This document shows positions 8,111 to 14,384 of a stretch of 18,668 nt of DNA, piece after piece. The position numbers and the translations under genes are program-made. Numbering within the stretch: the stretch's first letter is position 1; each line of letters starts with the position of its first letter. The notes below the pieces were generated by a model, which did not search any database, had not been told where the DNA came from, and saw nothing but the letters and a program-made list of their open reading frames with translations. Origin of the DNA: Bacteroidota bacterium (lineage in GTDB: Bacteria > Bacteroidota > Bacteroidia > Chitinophagales > Chitinophagaceae); NCBI GenBank assembly GCA_023386395.1, contig JAEWJV010000353.1, forward strand, positions 1 to 18,668, read 5' to 3'.

Positions 8111-9055
8111 TTACGCCTGCTTCCCGCTGAACCTGTAATTTAATTTTGCCAGGTAATCTCTTGAAATTTCAGCGGCCCGGTGCTGGGTATAGGCAGGTTT
8201 TATCTTAGCGTCGTAATCAAGCTCAAACATAATCATGCCCGCCATATGCTTTTTTCTTTTTTCCAGCAGGTTCAATATCTCTTTAAGCTCTACTTTACCT
8301 TCTCCCAATGGTGAATAACCAAGATAACCGTTATCGCCGCCTGCATAATCTTTTAAGTGTACATGCTCGATGAGCGATACAAAATCTTTACAAATTTTCA
8401 GCGGGTCCCCGCCGCCTTTTTGTATCTGGCCAACATCGGGGCCAAACTTCATGTACCGTGTATCGAGGTTATTCATTATATAATAAATCTCCTCTTCTGT
8501 TTCTATTGGTGTGCCGGTGTGCGGATGCAAAGCACAAACCAATCCTTCATCTGTAACAGCTTTGGCAAACACATTCATCGATTCAACCATATATTTTGCA
8601 TGATCTTTATAATTAAAACCGTTTACACGCTTACCGCCTGCGCAATACTCTATCACTTTTCCGCCATTGGCTTTAAGCAGTTTCGCCCAGCGTACAAGCT
8701 TTTCTGTTTCAGATTTTTGTTTTGAAGGATCAAGTACATCTGTCTGGCAAAAAGCAGAAATGATGGGCACTTTATACTTATCAATCAATTGGCCTATACC
8801 GCCACGCTTTTCTTCCCATTCTTCAATTACATTACCGAATGTTTCAAAACCGTGGTAACCTAAAGAAGAAATATCCTTAAGGGCAGGTTCAAGATTATTG
8901 GGCCCGTAGCCCCATAAAATGAATGTAGCCCCAATTTGAAATTTCCTTTTTTTTGCTATTTCGAAAGCATAAGCAGGCGTAATAAGCGCCGCCGCGCCAG
9001 CTATACCGGCTATCTTTATAAAGTGCCTGCGATTATAAGAATTTACATTTTTCAT
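8111..9055 (-). CDS. Tat-exported sugar phosphate isomerase/epimerase-like TIM-barrel protein
   Basis: A 314-residue protein when started at ATG 9055. The frame is open further upstream to a TTG at 9160, overlapping the previous gene, but the ATG at 9055 gives a proper twin-arginine signal: NRRHFIKIAG followed by an Ala-rich hydrophobic stretch ending at TPAYA. Export through Tat to the periplasm (or a lipoprotein-less envelope site) is therefore likely. The mature part is an AP-endonuclease-2-type TIM barrel (PF01261): VIEYCAGGK, ALHPHTG, FGPDVGQ, HVHLKDY and a late MFELDYD provide the Glu/His/Asp metal ligands. Relatives include xylose isomerase-like epimerases and inosose dehydratase. Exported versions are common in Bacteroidota, often without known substrate. 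It follows the YdcZ-like gene by about 94 bases. Confidence 0.88.
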   Translation of the reverse strand: MKNVNSYNRRHFIKIAGIAGAAALITPAYAFEIAKKRKFQIGATFILWGYGPNNLEPALKDISSLGYHGFETFGNVIEEWEEKRGGIGQLIDKYKVPIISAFCQTDVLDPSKQKSETEKLVRWAKLLKANGGKVIEYCAGGKRVNGFNYKDHAKYMVESMNVFAKAVTDEGLVCALHPHTGTPIETEEEIYYIMNNLDTRYMKFGPDVGQIQKGGGDPLKICKDFVSLIEHVHLKDYAGGDNGYLGYSPLGEGKVELKEILNLLEKRKKHMAGMIMFELDYDAKIKPAYTQHRAAEISRDYLAKLNYRFSGKQA

Positions 9056-9149
9056 TCGTACAAGTTTGTTTTTCAATAGTCTCATAGAATCTCTTAATAT
9101 ACGTTTCTTATAAGAAACGCCGGGTATTTGGCTATTATAATCTAAATGT

Positions 9150-9593
9150 TTATTTGGCAAGCGTTACAATAGCGGCACCGGCAATCAACAATAAAACACC
9201 TGTAATTTTTACAAGAGAAACGGGTTCAACGGGTGAACCGAATAAACCAAAATGTGAGAAGATCATTCCCGAAATTACCTGGCCTGCAATCATCAGCACG
9301 AATGCTGTGCCTGCGCCTAATTTAGGCATTGCCCAGGCTATACCAAAAACAAGCGCACCACCCATAATACCGGCTGTGAACAACCATGCCGGCACTTCTT
9401 TCAGCCTGGAAAAAAAACCTGCATCCCATCCGCTAAAGCCAATAACCGTAGCAGTTATTGCACCTATAATCCAGAAAAGCGCATTGCCCATGCGGGGGTT
9501 TCTTACAATAGCGCCTACCTGTGCATTCATGGCGAGGTGAAGGGTTAATACAAACCCTATCAGTAACATTAAAGCACTAAGTGAAATTTTCAT
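9150..9593 (-). CDS. YdcZ/DUF606-family DMT membrane protein
   Basis: A 147-residue protein with about five hydrophobic segments (from MKISLSALMLLIGFVL through the final ITGVLLLIAGAAIV). Length and the conserved motifs GALVFGIAWAMPKLGAG and AGQVISGM match the DUF606/YdcZ group of small drug/metabolite transporters. The frame extends to a TTG at 9665, but the extra 24 residues are not membrane-like and ATG 9593 begins the first helix directly, so this start is preferred. A weak promoter-like AATGTTTG on the minus strand (9644-9637) would place transcription start between the two options, which supports 9593. It is the first minus-strand gene after the sigma factor and could move the pathway substrate or an unrelated small molecule; the family has no firm substrate. 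Confidence 0.85.
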   Translation of the reverse strand: MKISLSALMLLIGFVLTLHLAMNAQVGAIVRNPRMGNALFWIIGAITATVIGFSGWDAGFFSRLKEVPAWLFTAGIMGGALVFGIAWAMPKLGAGTAFVLMIAGQVISGMIFSHFGLFGSPVEPVSLVKITGVLLLIAGAAIVTLAK

Positions 9594-9748
9594 TGATTTT
9601 AATTTTAAGTGATAAACTGATGCCCAGATTTTGTTGCAAACATTCAAACCACCATGTAATTCCAAAAAGCTTTTTGTTAGTTGATTGACGTTTTAAATAC
9701 AATAAGGCTAAAATGAGTAAAATGATACCGGTTTAAGAAAAATAATAA

Positions 9749-10384
9749 CTATGCGCTGGTATAAAAATGCCTGAGATGGCGAAGGCTTCTGTACATAACC
9801 CTTCTAACCGAAGACACATGGCCAAAATGCAGTATGGCGGCTATTTGCTCATAACTTAACCCTTCAAAATAAAAATAGTGAATCACTTTTCTTTCCTTGG
9901 TATTCAACATATCCAAAGCACGTTGCAGTTTTTCGAGCTGTTCTGCATTCATCTGTTTATTTATATAAGCCAATTCTGCTGATGATTCTTCGCCATAAGG
10001 CGTATATAAAGAAGCCTTCCTGAGCTTATGTTCATTATTTGTTTTTTTAAGATAATCAACAATCCTTCTTCTGAAAGCTTTTAAAAGGTATAACTTAATT
10101 GAAGTGGTTTCGCCAAAGCCAAGTCTGTTATTCCTGAGATAAAGAAAGAAGTCGTGCAAACAATCTCTTACCATTTCCTTGTCTGAAGCACATTTACACC
10201 CGTAAGAAAAAAGCAGCGTGGAATAATGTTTGTAGATAAAGGCAAATGCATTTTCATCACCTTTCTTAAAGAAATTCCATAAAATTTTATCAGGTAATTC
10301 TTCTTCTTTATAAGCAGCTTTGCCTTGCCTGACTGAAGGTATAAATGCCTGCCGCAGTCTCTGGTTCTGAAATTCATACAGCAT
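9749..10384 (-). CDS. ECF-type RNA polymerase sigma-70 factor
   Basis: A 211-residue sigma factor with only regions 2 and 4. Region 2 lies around residues 30-95 (FAFIYKHYSTLLFSYG, then MVRDCLHDFFLYLRNN) and region 4 around 145-205, with LNTKERKVIHYFYFEGLSY followed by a helix-turn-helix (EQIAAILHFGHVSSVRRVMY). Such factors redirect RNA polymerase to envelope or nutrient-uptake promoters in Bacteroidota, usually under control of a FecR-like anti-sigma gene next door. Here no anti-sigma gene follows: the next minus-strand gene is the YdcZ-like transporter. It is divergent from the AraC-family regulator across a 250-base spacer. Its target is unknown; neighbouring metabolic genes are the obvious candidates. 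Confidence 0.92.
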   Translation of the reverse strand: MLYEFQNQRLRQAFIPSVRQGKAAYKEEELPDKILWNFFKKGDENAFAFIYKHYSTLLFSYGCKCASDKEMVRDCLHDFFLYLRNNRLGFGETTSIKLYLLKAFRRRIVDYLKKTNNEHKLRKASLYTPYGEESSAELAYINKQMNAEQLEKLQRALDMLNTKERKVIHYFYFEGLSYEQIAAILHFGHVSSVRRVMYRSLRHLRHFYTSA

Positions 10385-10548
10385 AAAAATGAAATTTTAG
10401 AAATCAAAAAAAGAATAAGGAATTGCAAATCGTTTTTCAAAATTCTATTTTTGGTTTCAGAATAATTTCCAATTAATTAGCAACAACTAATACTATATTT
10501 ACATCTTTATAAAAAGAAACAGGTCAATAACTGCGTATTTGATACATA

Positions 10549-10579
10549 TTGCTATATAAAACGCCTATTTATATTTTTG
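10549..10579 (+). promoter_or_regulatory. Bacteroidota-type promoter for the AraC-family gene
   Basis: TTG at 10549-10551, a 20-base spacer, then TATTTTTG at 10572-10579, which matches the Bacteroidota -7 consensus TAnnTTTG exactly with a -33 TTG at normal spacing. It would start transcription about 50 bases before the ATG at 10635. Confidence 0.55.
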
Positions 10580-10634
10580 AAGCATACAGAAATGCTTGCC
10601 AGCATTTTATCTGGTCCTAATAAAAAATAAACAG

Positions 10635-11510
10635 ATGAAACCACATTTATTAAAAGTTTCGCTTAAGCCCGAATCATCCTTTAATTTTTATAAAAGACGA
10701 GGTGGTGATTTCTATAATCAATGGCATTTTCATCCGGAGATTGAATTGATTTATATACATAAAGGAAGAGGCACGCGATTGATAGGAACGAATGTTCACC
10801 GCTTTGAACCCGGCGAACTTTTTTTGTTTGGATCAAACCTTGCGCACATGTGGCGTTGCGACCCGGAATACTTTGAAGCAGGTTCAAAACTGAAAGCCGA
10901 AGTAACGGTTGTTTACTTTCATCATGATTTTTTAGGTGATAAGTTTTTTAATATTCCCGAATTAAAAAGCATTGAAATGTTGCTGGAGAAAGCAAAGCAG
11001 GGTATAAAAATAACGGGAGAAACAAGAAACCAGGTACGTGAACTCATTAGCAGGTTAGCCAGCGCCAAAGATCTTGAACGGGTGATAACACTACTGGCAA
11101 TATTAGATAAGATTGCAGCTTCAAAGGAAAAAGATATTATTAATCCTTTGAATCATCAGTTAAAAATTGATCAGTCAGAAGCAGACCGTTTAAATAAGAT
11201 ATTTCAATACACTTCCAATAATTTTCAAAGTAAAATATCGCTTTCTGAAATTGCATCTGTAGCTAACCTCAGCACAAAATCATTCTGCAGGTATTTTAAA
11301 TCAAAAACAAGAAAAACGTATTACGATTTCCTGCTGGAAGTAAGAATAGCACATGCATGCAATATGATACTGGAAAGAGATATGCCAATCTACGAAGTGT
11401 GTTATGAAAGCGGGTTTAACAATCTTTCCAATTTCAACAGGTATTTTAAAAAGATAGTAAATAAAACACCGTTTGAGTTTAAAAAAGAACACCGGCTACT
11501 GACTGCATAA
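10635..11510 (+). CDS. AraC-family transcriptional regulator with N-terminal cupin sensor
   Basis: A 291-residue regulator when started at ATG 10635; the frame opens earlier with a TTG at 10596, but the ATG begins the family-like sequence and sits behind the promoter described above. The N-terminal part is an AraC_binding cupin (QWHFHPEIELIYIHKGRG, then HRFEPGELFLFG). The C-terminal 100 residues form the double helix-turn-helix: KISLSEIASVANLSTKSFCRYFK and, after the linker helix, PIYEVCYESGFNNLSNFNRYFK, ending in KTPFEFKKEHR. Such proteins usually activate sugar or polyol catabolic genes on binding a small ligand. Its position upstream of and divergent from the catabolic genes makes those genes plausible targets, though the sigma factor stands between them. 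Confidence 0.94.
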   Translation: MKPHLLKVSLKPESSFNFYKRRGGDFYNQWHFHPEIELIYIHKGRGTRLIGTNVHRFEPGELFLFGSNLAHMWRCDPEYFEAGSKLKAEVTVVYFHHDFLGDKFFNIPELKSIEMLLEKAKQGIKITGETRNQVRELISRLASAKDLERVITLLAILDKIAASKEKDIINPLNHQLKIDQSEADRLNKIFQYTSNNFQSKISLSEIASVANLSTKSFCRYFKSKTRKTYYDFLLEVRIAHACNMILERDMPIYEVCYESGFNNLSNFNRYFKKIVNKTPFEFKKEHRLLTA

Positions 11511-11543
11511 ATCTTCATCGTTCTGTTGTTAAATTTGAGCTTC

Positions 11544-11939
11544 TTACTCAAAACTCTTAATAATCTTATATTTATCCTTTACCACTTCCCGGTAGCCGTA
11601 ATCGTAACAAAAAATAAACTCATTGGCATGGATACTGGTGGTCACGTGATGGGTATGAAATTCGAAATTAAACCCGGCCCTCAACAGTTTCCTGCGGGTA
11701 ATAAGCCGGTTTTCCTGTTCGGGGTCGAACAGTTGCTTCAGTATTTTCCGGTTACGTTTTAAGGCGCTGTCTATGATGCCGATTTCCTTTTTTGTTTGCG
11801 CCTTTAGCCTGTTATAATAATTGTCCTTGCAGGCAGGACTGCAAAACTTTTTATCCGACCTTCCTTTAAATGGCTCGCGGCATTCAATACATACCTTGTT
11901 GTCTTCCGGCGCTTTCGCTTTGGTGGGCTCCTCAGGCAT
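11544..11939 (-). CDS. Conserved Bacteroidota zinc-ribbon protein of unknown function
   Basis: About 131 residues when started at ATG 11939; a longer frame reaches a GTG at 12035 but its extra residues look non-conserved and would cover the spacer before the SSB gene. The N-terminal part has a four-Cys zinc knuckle (CIEC, then KFCSPAC) with a GRSDKKFCS core. The rest is basic and helical (SALKRNRKILKQLF) and ends in an aromatic stretch (FIFCYDYGYREV). I recognise this as a type of short zinc-ribbon protein frequent in Bacteroidota, but no function is known to me. It converges on the AraC gene with a 33-base gap and diverges from the SSB gene, so it may be the outermost gene of the mobile element or the last chromosomal gene. 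Confidence 0.7.
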   Translation of the reverse strand: MPEEPTKAKAPEDNKVCIECREPFKGRSDKKFCSPACKDNYYNRLKAQTKKEIGIIDSALKRNRKILKQLFDPEQENRLITRRKLLRAGFNFEFHTHHVTTSIHANEFIFCYDYGYREVVKDKYKIIKSFE

Positions 11940-11979
11940 ATCCAAATATACAGGTTCCGGGGCTTTTATGGCCACAGCA

Positions 11980-11991
11980 GTGTGTACACAC
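11980..11991. repeat. 12-bp perfect palindrome GTGTGTACACAC in a divergent spacer
   Basis: Lies between the divergent zinc-ribbon (11939) and SSB (12065) starts. A TATAAT hexamer follows at 11993-11998 on the plus strand. The arrangement suits an operator for a dimeric regulator, but no repressor gene is visible and no -35 box is evident. Confidence 0.35.
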
Positions 11992-12064
11992 GTATAATGG
12001 AAACACACGGGTACAACATCACTGACGCACACCACCTACCCTACCTTCGAATCAAATCTTAATC

Positions 12065-12391
12065 ATGAATTCTAATCGTGTAATGCTGATAGGTTATGTG
12101 GGAAAAGACCTTTCGGTAACAGAAGCAAAAGACAGGAGCAAGAGGGTGGCAATTCGCATAGCCACCCATTATGCGCGCAGGAACAAGCAGGGAGAAAAAG
12201 TATGGCAGACCGTGTGGCATAATGTGGTGGCCTGGGACGACACGGCAGCGTATGCGGAAAGAAATTTTGTAAAAGGAAGTAAGATCATGGTGGAGGGGTT
12301 GCTCCTGTACCGGGTATATACCGATACCAGCGGGCAAAAGCGGTACGTAACGCAAATCAAAGCGCATAGCCTGGTGAACCTTGACCGCTGA
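12065..12391 (+). CDS. ssb: Single-stranded DNA-binding protein, tail-less form
   Basis: A 108-residue SSB-type OB-fold protein. The start NRVMLIGYVGKDL, the central WHNVVAWDDTAAYAERNFVKG and the terminal TQIKAHSLVNLDR follow the SSB pattern. The usual flexible linker and acidic tip that recruits partner proteins is missing: the protein stops right after the OB fold. It could therefore coat single-stranded DNA without recruiting host repair enzymes, or act as a mixed-oligomer subunit with the full-length SSB at 13855. It is followed after 24 bases by the TnsA-like gene on the same strand. Mobile elements of Bacteroidota often carry their own SSB. Confidence 0.88.
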   Translation: MNSNRVMLIGYVGKDLSVTEAKDRSKRVAIRIATHYARRNKQGEKVWQTVWHNVVAWDDTAAYAERNFVKGSKIMVEGLLLYRVYTDTSGQKRYVTQIKAHSLVNLDR

Positions 12392-12415
12392 TTAATCACT
12401 TTAAAAGACAGTACA

Positions 12416-12994
12416 ATGATAGGTAACACCATGATCATGCAGGAACCGGCATTCAGGTATGGCAAATCCTTTAAGATAGTCAACTGGGGCTGCTCCTTTG
12501 ATTCTTTAACGGAGCTGAAATTCGCCATTTCCATCATGGAAGAATACGAATTTCTACGGGCGCGTGTTTCGATATATTATCATCCCGGCACCAGGCAACC
12601 AACGGATTATATCCGGCAATGCCACCGCCGTTATACGCCTGATTTTTTAATTCGCCATAAAAAAACGGGGGAAGCTTTTCTCATTGAAATCAAGCCAAGG
12701 GGGTTTCAGCACGATGCACAGCTGAAATTGCGCAAAGAAGTGGCGGAAAATTATATCCGGTGGAAAAAATATGACTGGAAATTCAAAGTGGTCTTTGATG
12801 ACGAGATCATTCTCAACGCAGAACAGTTGGAACAGTTTGAAGATTGCTGCAAACTCAAATCCAAATCGGCCTTTAAGCTTTGGTTTGAAGCATACAACCG
12901 CAGGTTTGACCGCAGCGCCCCATCCTTCTTTAAACATGCACCCGGCAATACACAGGTTGCATTTGTAATGTTTGGTACTGAAAAGCGCAATTGA
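12416..12994 (+). CDS. TnsA-like PD-(D/E)XK endonuclease-fold protein
   Basis: A 192-residue protein with a restriction-endonuclease core: E33 in a helix (DSLTELKFAISI), then D76 in RYTPDFLIRH and E91-x-K93 in AFLIEIKPRG. Order and spacing resemble the TnsA N-terminal domain of Tn7-like transposases, in which these residues cleave transposon 5' ends. A stretch with the spacing of TnsA continues into a basic region (LRKEVAENYIRWKK). Yet no TnsB, TnsC or TniQ gene lies nearby, so a transposase role is not supported. It more likely acts as a stand-alone nuclease in element maintenance or defence. Two more ATG codons at positions 6 and 8 are possible starts. Confidence 0.72.
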   Translation: MIGNTMIMQEPAFRYGKSFKIVNWGCSFDSLTELKFAISIMEEYEFLRARVSIYYHPGTRQPTDYIRQCHRRYTPDFLIRHKKTGEAFLIEIKPRGFQHDAQLKLRKEVAENYIRWKKYDWKFKVVFDDEIILNAEQLEQFEDCCKLKSKSAFKLWFEAYNRRFDRSAPSFFKHAPGNTQVAFVMFGTEKRN

Positions 12995-12997
12995 AAA

Positions 12998-13234
12998 TTA
13001 CAGATTGTCCAGTGCTGTAATGATCGCTTGTATTATGCCGGGGCCAGTAGGCTTGCCTTTAGCATCCTCCCCGGACAATACCCTGTATTGCTGTTCCTCA
13101 TCCTTCTCAAAAACAAGTTCCTGTCCATCTACAATGATATAATATTTGTATACATAGCCAAATGTCACCAGCCGCCCTCTAAAATTCTGGTTCTCTCCAT
13201 TTATAGTGACCGGCAGATTGAAATAATGTTCCAT
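12998..13234 (-). CDS. Small conserved hypothetical protein
   Basis: A 78-residue acidic, beta-rich protein (EHYFNLPVTINGE, then RLVTFGYVYKYYIIVDGQEL, then FEKDEEQQYRVL) ending in a helix. The pattern is familiar from a small cytosolic family of unknown function in Bacteroidota. It is convergent with the TnsA-like gene, with only three bases between stops and no visible terminator. Its opposite orientation inside the mobile element suggests separate control. No catalytic residue can be named. Confidence 0.65.
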   Translation of the reverse strand: MEHYFNLPVTINGENQNFRGRLVTFGYVYKYYIIVDGQELVFEKDEEQQYRVLSGEDAKGKPTGPGIIQAIITALDNL

Positions 13235-13360
13235 CCAAATGATTTATGGGCGGCGAAATTATAGTTTATCGAATATGCCATAACAAGTTTAACCATACCA
13301 GTCTTCTTTGATTTTATTTTTTAATGATAAAGTACTCGTCTATCCATTCCTGCGCGAAGA

Positions 13361-13552
13361 TCCTGGCAGGCAGTGCTCAAAGCAAGGTCTGCACCTCCGT
13401 ACACTGCGGCTGGCCACAGGTTTTACTCAAAAAAATACGCCCTGTCTCCGTTGGGCTTTTTGCTTTCGCGGCATAAACCGCTTCGCTTTTTATTCCACGG
13501 TCAAAAATTTTTTCGGGCAAAAACCTTGCTTTCATCCCTTCCTGCCTAAGGA
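13361..13552. repeat. Inverted-repeat-bounded GC-richer block in a 398-base gene-free stretch
   Basis: The stretch 13235-13632 holds no convincing gene. Inside it, TCCT (13361) plus GGCAGG (13365-13370) and AAAGCAAGGT (13379-13388) pair perfectly with ACCTTGCTTT (13523-13532), CCTGCC (13541-13546) and AGGA (13549-13552). The two long arms are separated from the outer arms by an equal 8-base interior loop on both sides, so the whole block can fold as one long-armed structure around 134 bases. A GTG-started minus-strand frame (13377-13595, 72 codons) runs through it but has no recognisable domain. It could be a structured RNA, a dispersed repeat or a replication/transfer site. Confidence 0.5.
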
Positions 13553-13632
13553 CCGGGTTGCTACGAGAGAAAGGACGAGGCGCTAAGCCGAGCACAGGAA
13601 ATAAAATTAAATGACATTAAAACTTTCATCGT

Positions 13633-13821
13633 ATGAAACAGGAACAGCGTGCAAAACTGATGCGGCTTTCATGGCAGATTCAACACCACAGGCATTATAA
13701 CCGCTCAAAATCTTTAACTACTGCGTGGGTATTCTATTTAATCGTTTACGAACACGCGAGGCTTAAGTATGGCGGCGATAAAAAAATCAATTATAAGACA
13801 GCCGCTTCATTCAATCAGTAA
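13633..13821 (+). CDS. Small basic hypothetical protein
   Basis: A 62-residue, strongly basic protein (MKQEQRAKLMRLSWQIQ, then RSKSLTTAWVFYLIVYEH). It resembles the short helical proteins often found just before SSB genes in Bacteroidota mobile elements, with a predicted helix containing a conserved-looking Trp and a KSLTTAW segment. It lies 33 bases before the second SSB gene on the same strand and may be co-transcribed with it. No function is known to me; a DNA-binding role is only suggested by charge. Confidence 0.55.
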   Translation: MKQEQRAKLMRLSWQIQHHRHYNRSKSLTTAWVFYLIVYEHARLKYGGDKKINYKTAASFNQ

Positions 13822-13854
13822 TCAAATTTTTATTCATCAATTAAATTTTAAGTT

Positions 13855-14256
13855 ATGGAAACTTTAGTAGGACGTTTGACAAAAAACGCAGAAGTAAGAA
13901 CAACAAACAACGACAAACAAGTTGTCAATTTTTCTATTGCTGTCAATGATAATTACAAAGCAAAAGGAGACAGCGAAACAAGAAAGGCAGTAAGGTATTT
14001 TAACTGTACTTACTGGATTAATACCGGAATTGCCGAATATTTAACCAAAGGCACTCTCGTAGAGCTAAACGGCCGCATCAATCTTGATTCATGGGAGAAC
14101 ATGGAAGGCAAAACAATGGCTTCTTTGTCTATGCATGTAAGTAACATCAAACTGCACGGTAAAGCAAAAGGTATGGATAACGGCAGCGAAACACCGGCTG
14201 TGCCTATAAGTAACACAGGTAAGATAGCCGATTCATCAGATGATTTACCATTCTAA
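13855..14256 (+). CDS. ssb: Single-stranded DNA-binding protein with acidic tail
   Basis: A 133-residue SSB. The OB fold starts at METLVGRLTKNAEV and includes the core around YFNCTYWINTGIAEYL; a linker rich in Gly, Ser, Thr and Asn follows from about residue 105. The protein ends in SSDDLPF, the C-terminal tip that binds repair and replication partners. It differs clearly from the tail-less SSB at 12065 in both sequence and length, so the element has two non-redundant SSB types. It probably protects the single strand that enters the recipient during transfer. The Gly-Lys-rich sequence near 106 replaces the usual longer linker. Confidence 0.92.
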   Translation: METLVGRLTKNAEVRTTNNDKQVVNFSIAVNDNYKAKGDSETRKAVRYFNCTYWINTGIAEYLTKGTLVELNGRINLDSWENMEGKTMASLSMHVSNIKLHGKAKGMDNGSETPAVPISNTGKIADSSDDLPF

Positions 14257-14262
14257 ACCTTT

Positions 14263-14292
14263 AGCGTTTCAGTGCATAAGCGCTGAGACGCT
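14263..14292 (+). terminator. Strong hairpin after the second SSB gene
   Basis: AGCGTTTCAGTGC pairs with GCGCTGAGACGCT across an ATAA loop, a 13-pair stem with two G-U wobbles, 7 bases after the stop. Only a short T-rich run follows, so it may be a weak terminator, an mRNA 3' end stabiliser or a pause site. Confidence 0.5.
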
Positions 14293-14321
14293 TTACCAAT
14301 CTATTCAACAAATTTGATAAC

Positions 14322-14384
14322 ATGACCGCAGCAGTACCGCCTGCGGGATACAAATTAAAGCTGGGTAATTATTATGGCAGATAA
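14322..14384 (+). CDS. Possible 20-codon leader peptide overlapping the DUF932 start
   Basis: An ATG-started frame of 20 codons (begins MTAAVPPAGYKL) ends at a TAA 11 bases inside the DUF932 gene. Stop and start overlap would permit translational coupling. It could equally be chance or a remnant; no ribosome binding site is evident. Confidence 0.25.
   Translation: MTAAVPPAGYKLKLGNYYGR

Noticed and set aside
1270..9593. Sulfoquinovose sulfo-transketolase pathway
   Set aside because: A transketolase, an aldehyde dehydrogenase and an isomerase-like protein recall that pathway, but no sulfoquinovosidase, sulfonate transporter or SQ isomerase is visible.
9637..9644. AATGTTTG on the minus strand as promoter of the YdcZ-like gene
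   Set aside because: One mismatch to TAnnTTTG in a key base and a spacer of 18 to the nearest TTG; kept only as weak support for the start at 9593.
9663..9676. 14-bp palindrome CAAAAAGCTTTTTG after the sigma factor gene
   Set aside because: Simple A/T arms without loop space; too easy to arise by chance in AT-rich DNA to call a terminator or operator.
11943..11950. TATATTTG on the minus strand as a -7 promoter box, which would make the zinc-ribbon mRNA leaderless
   Set aside because: No -33 TTG at the right distance, and the box is only 4 bases from the start codon; probably chance.
12416..12994. Tn7-like or CRISPR-associated transposon
   Set aside because: Only a TnsA-like gene is present; there is no TnsB, TnsC, TniQ, Cas gene or CRISPR array in the window.
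13308..13595. Overlapping frames on both strands (92 and 72 codons) in the 13.3-13.6 kb block
   Set aside because: Both cross the inverted-repeat arms, have no domain, and the minus frame starts with GTG; a non-coding structure explains the block better.
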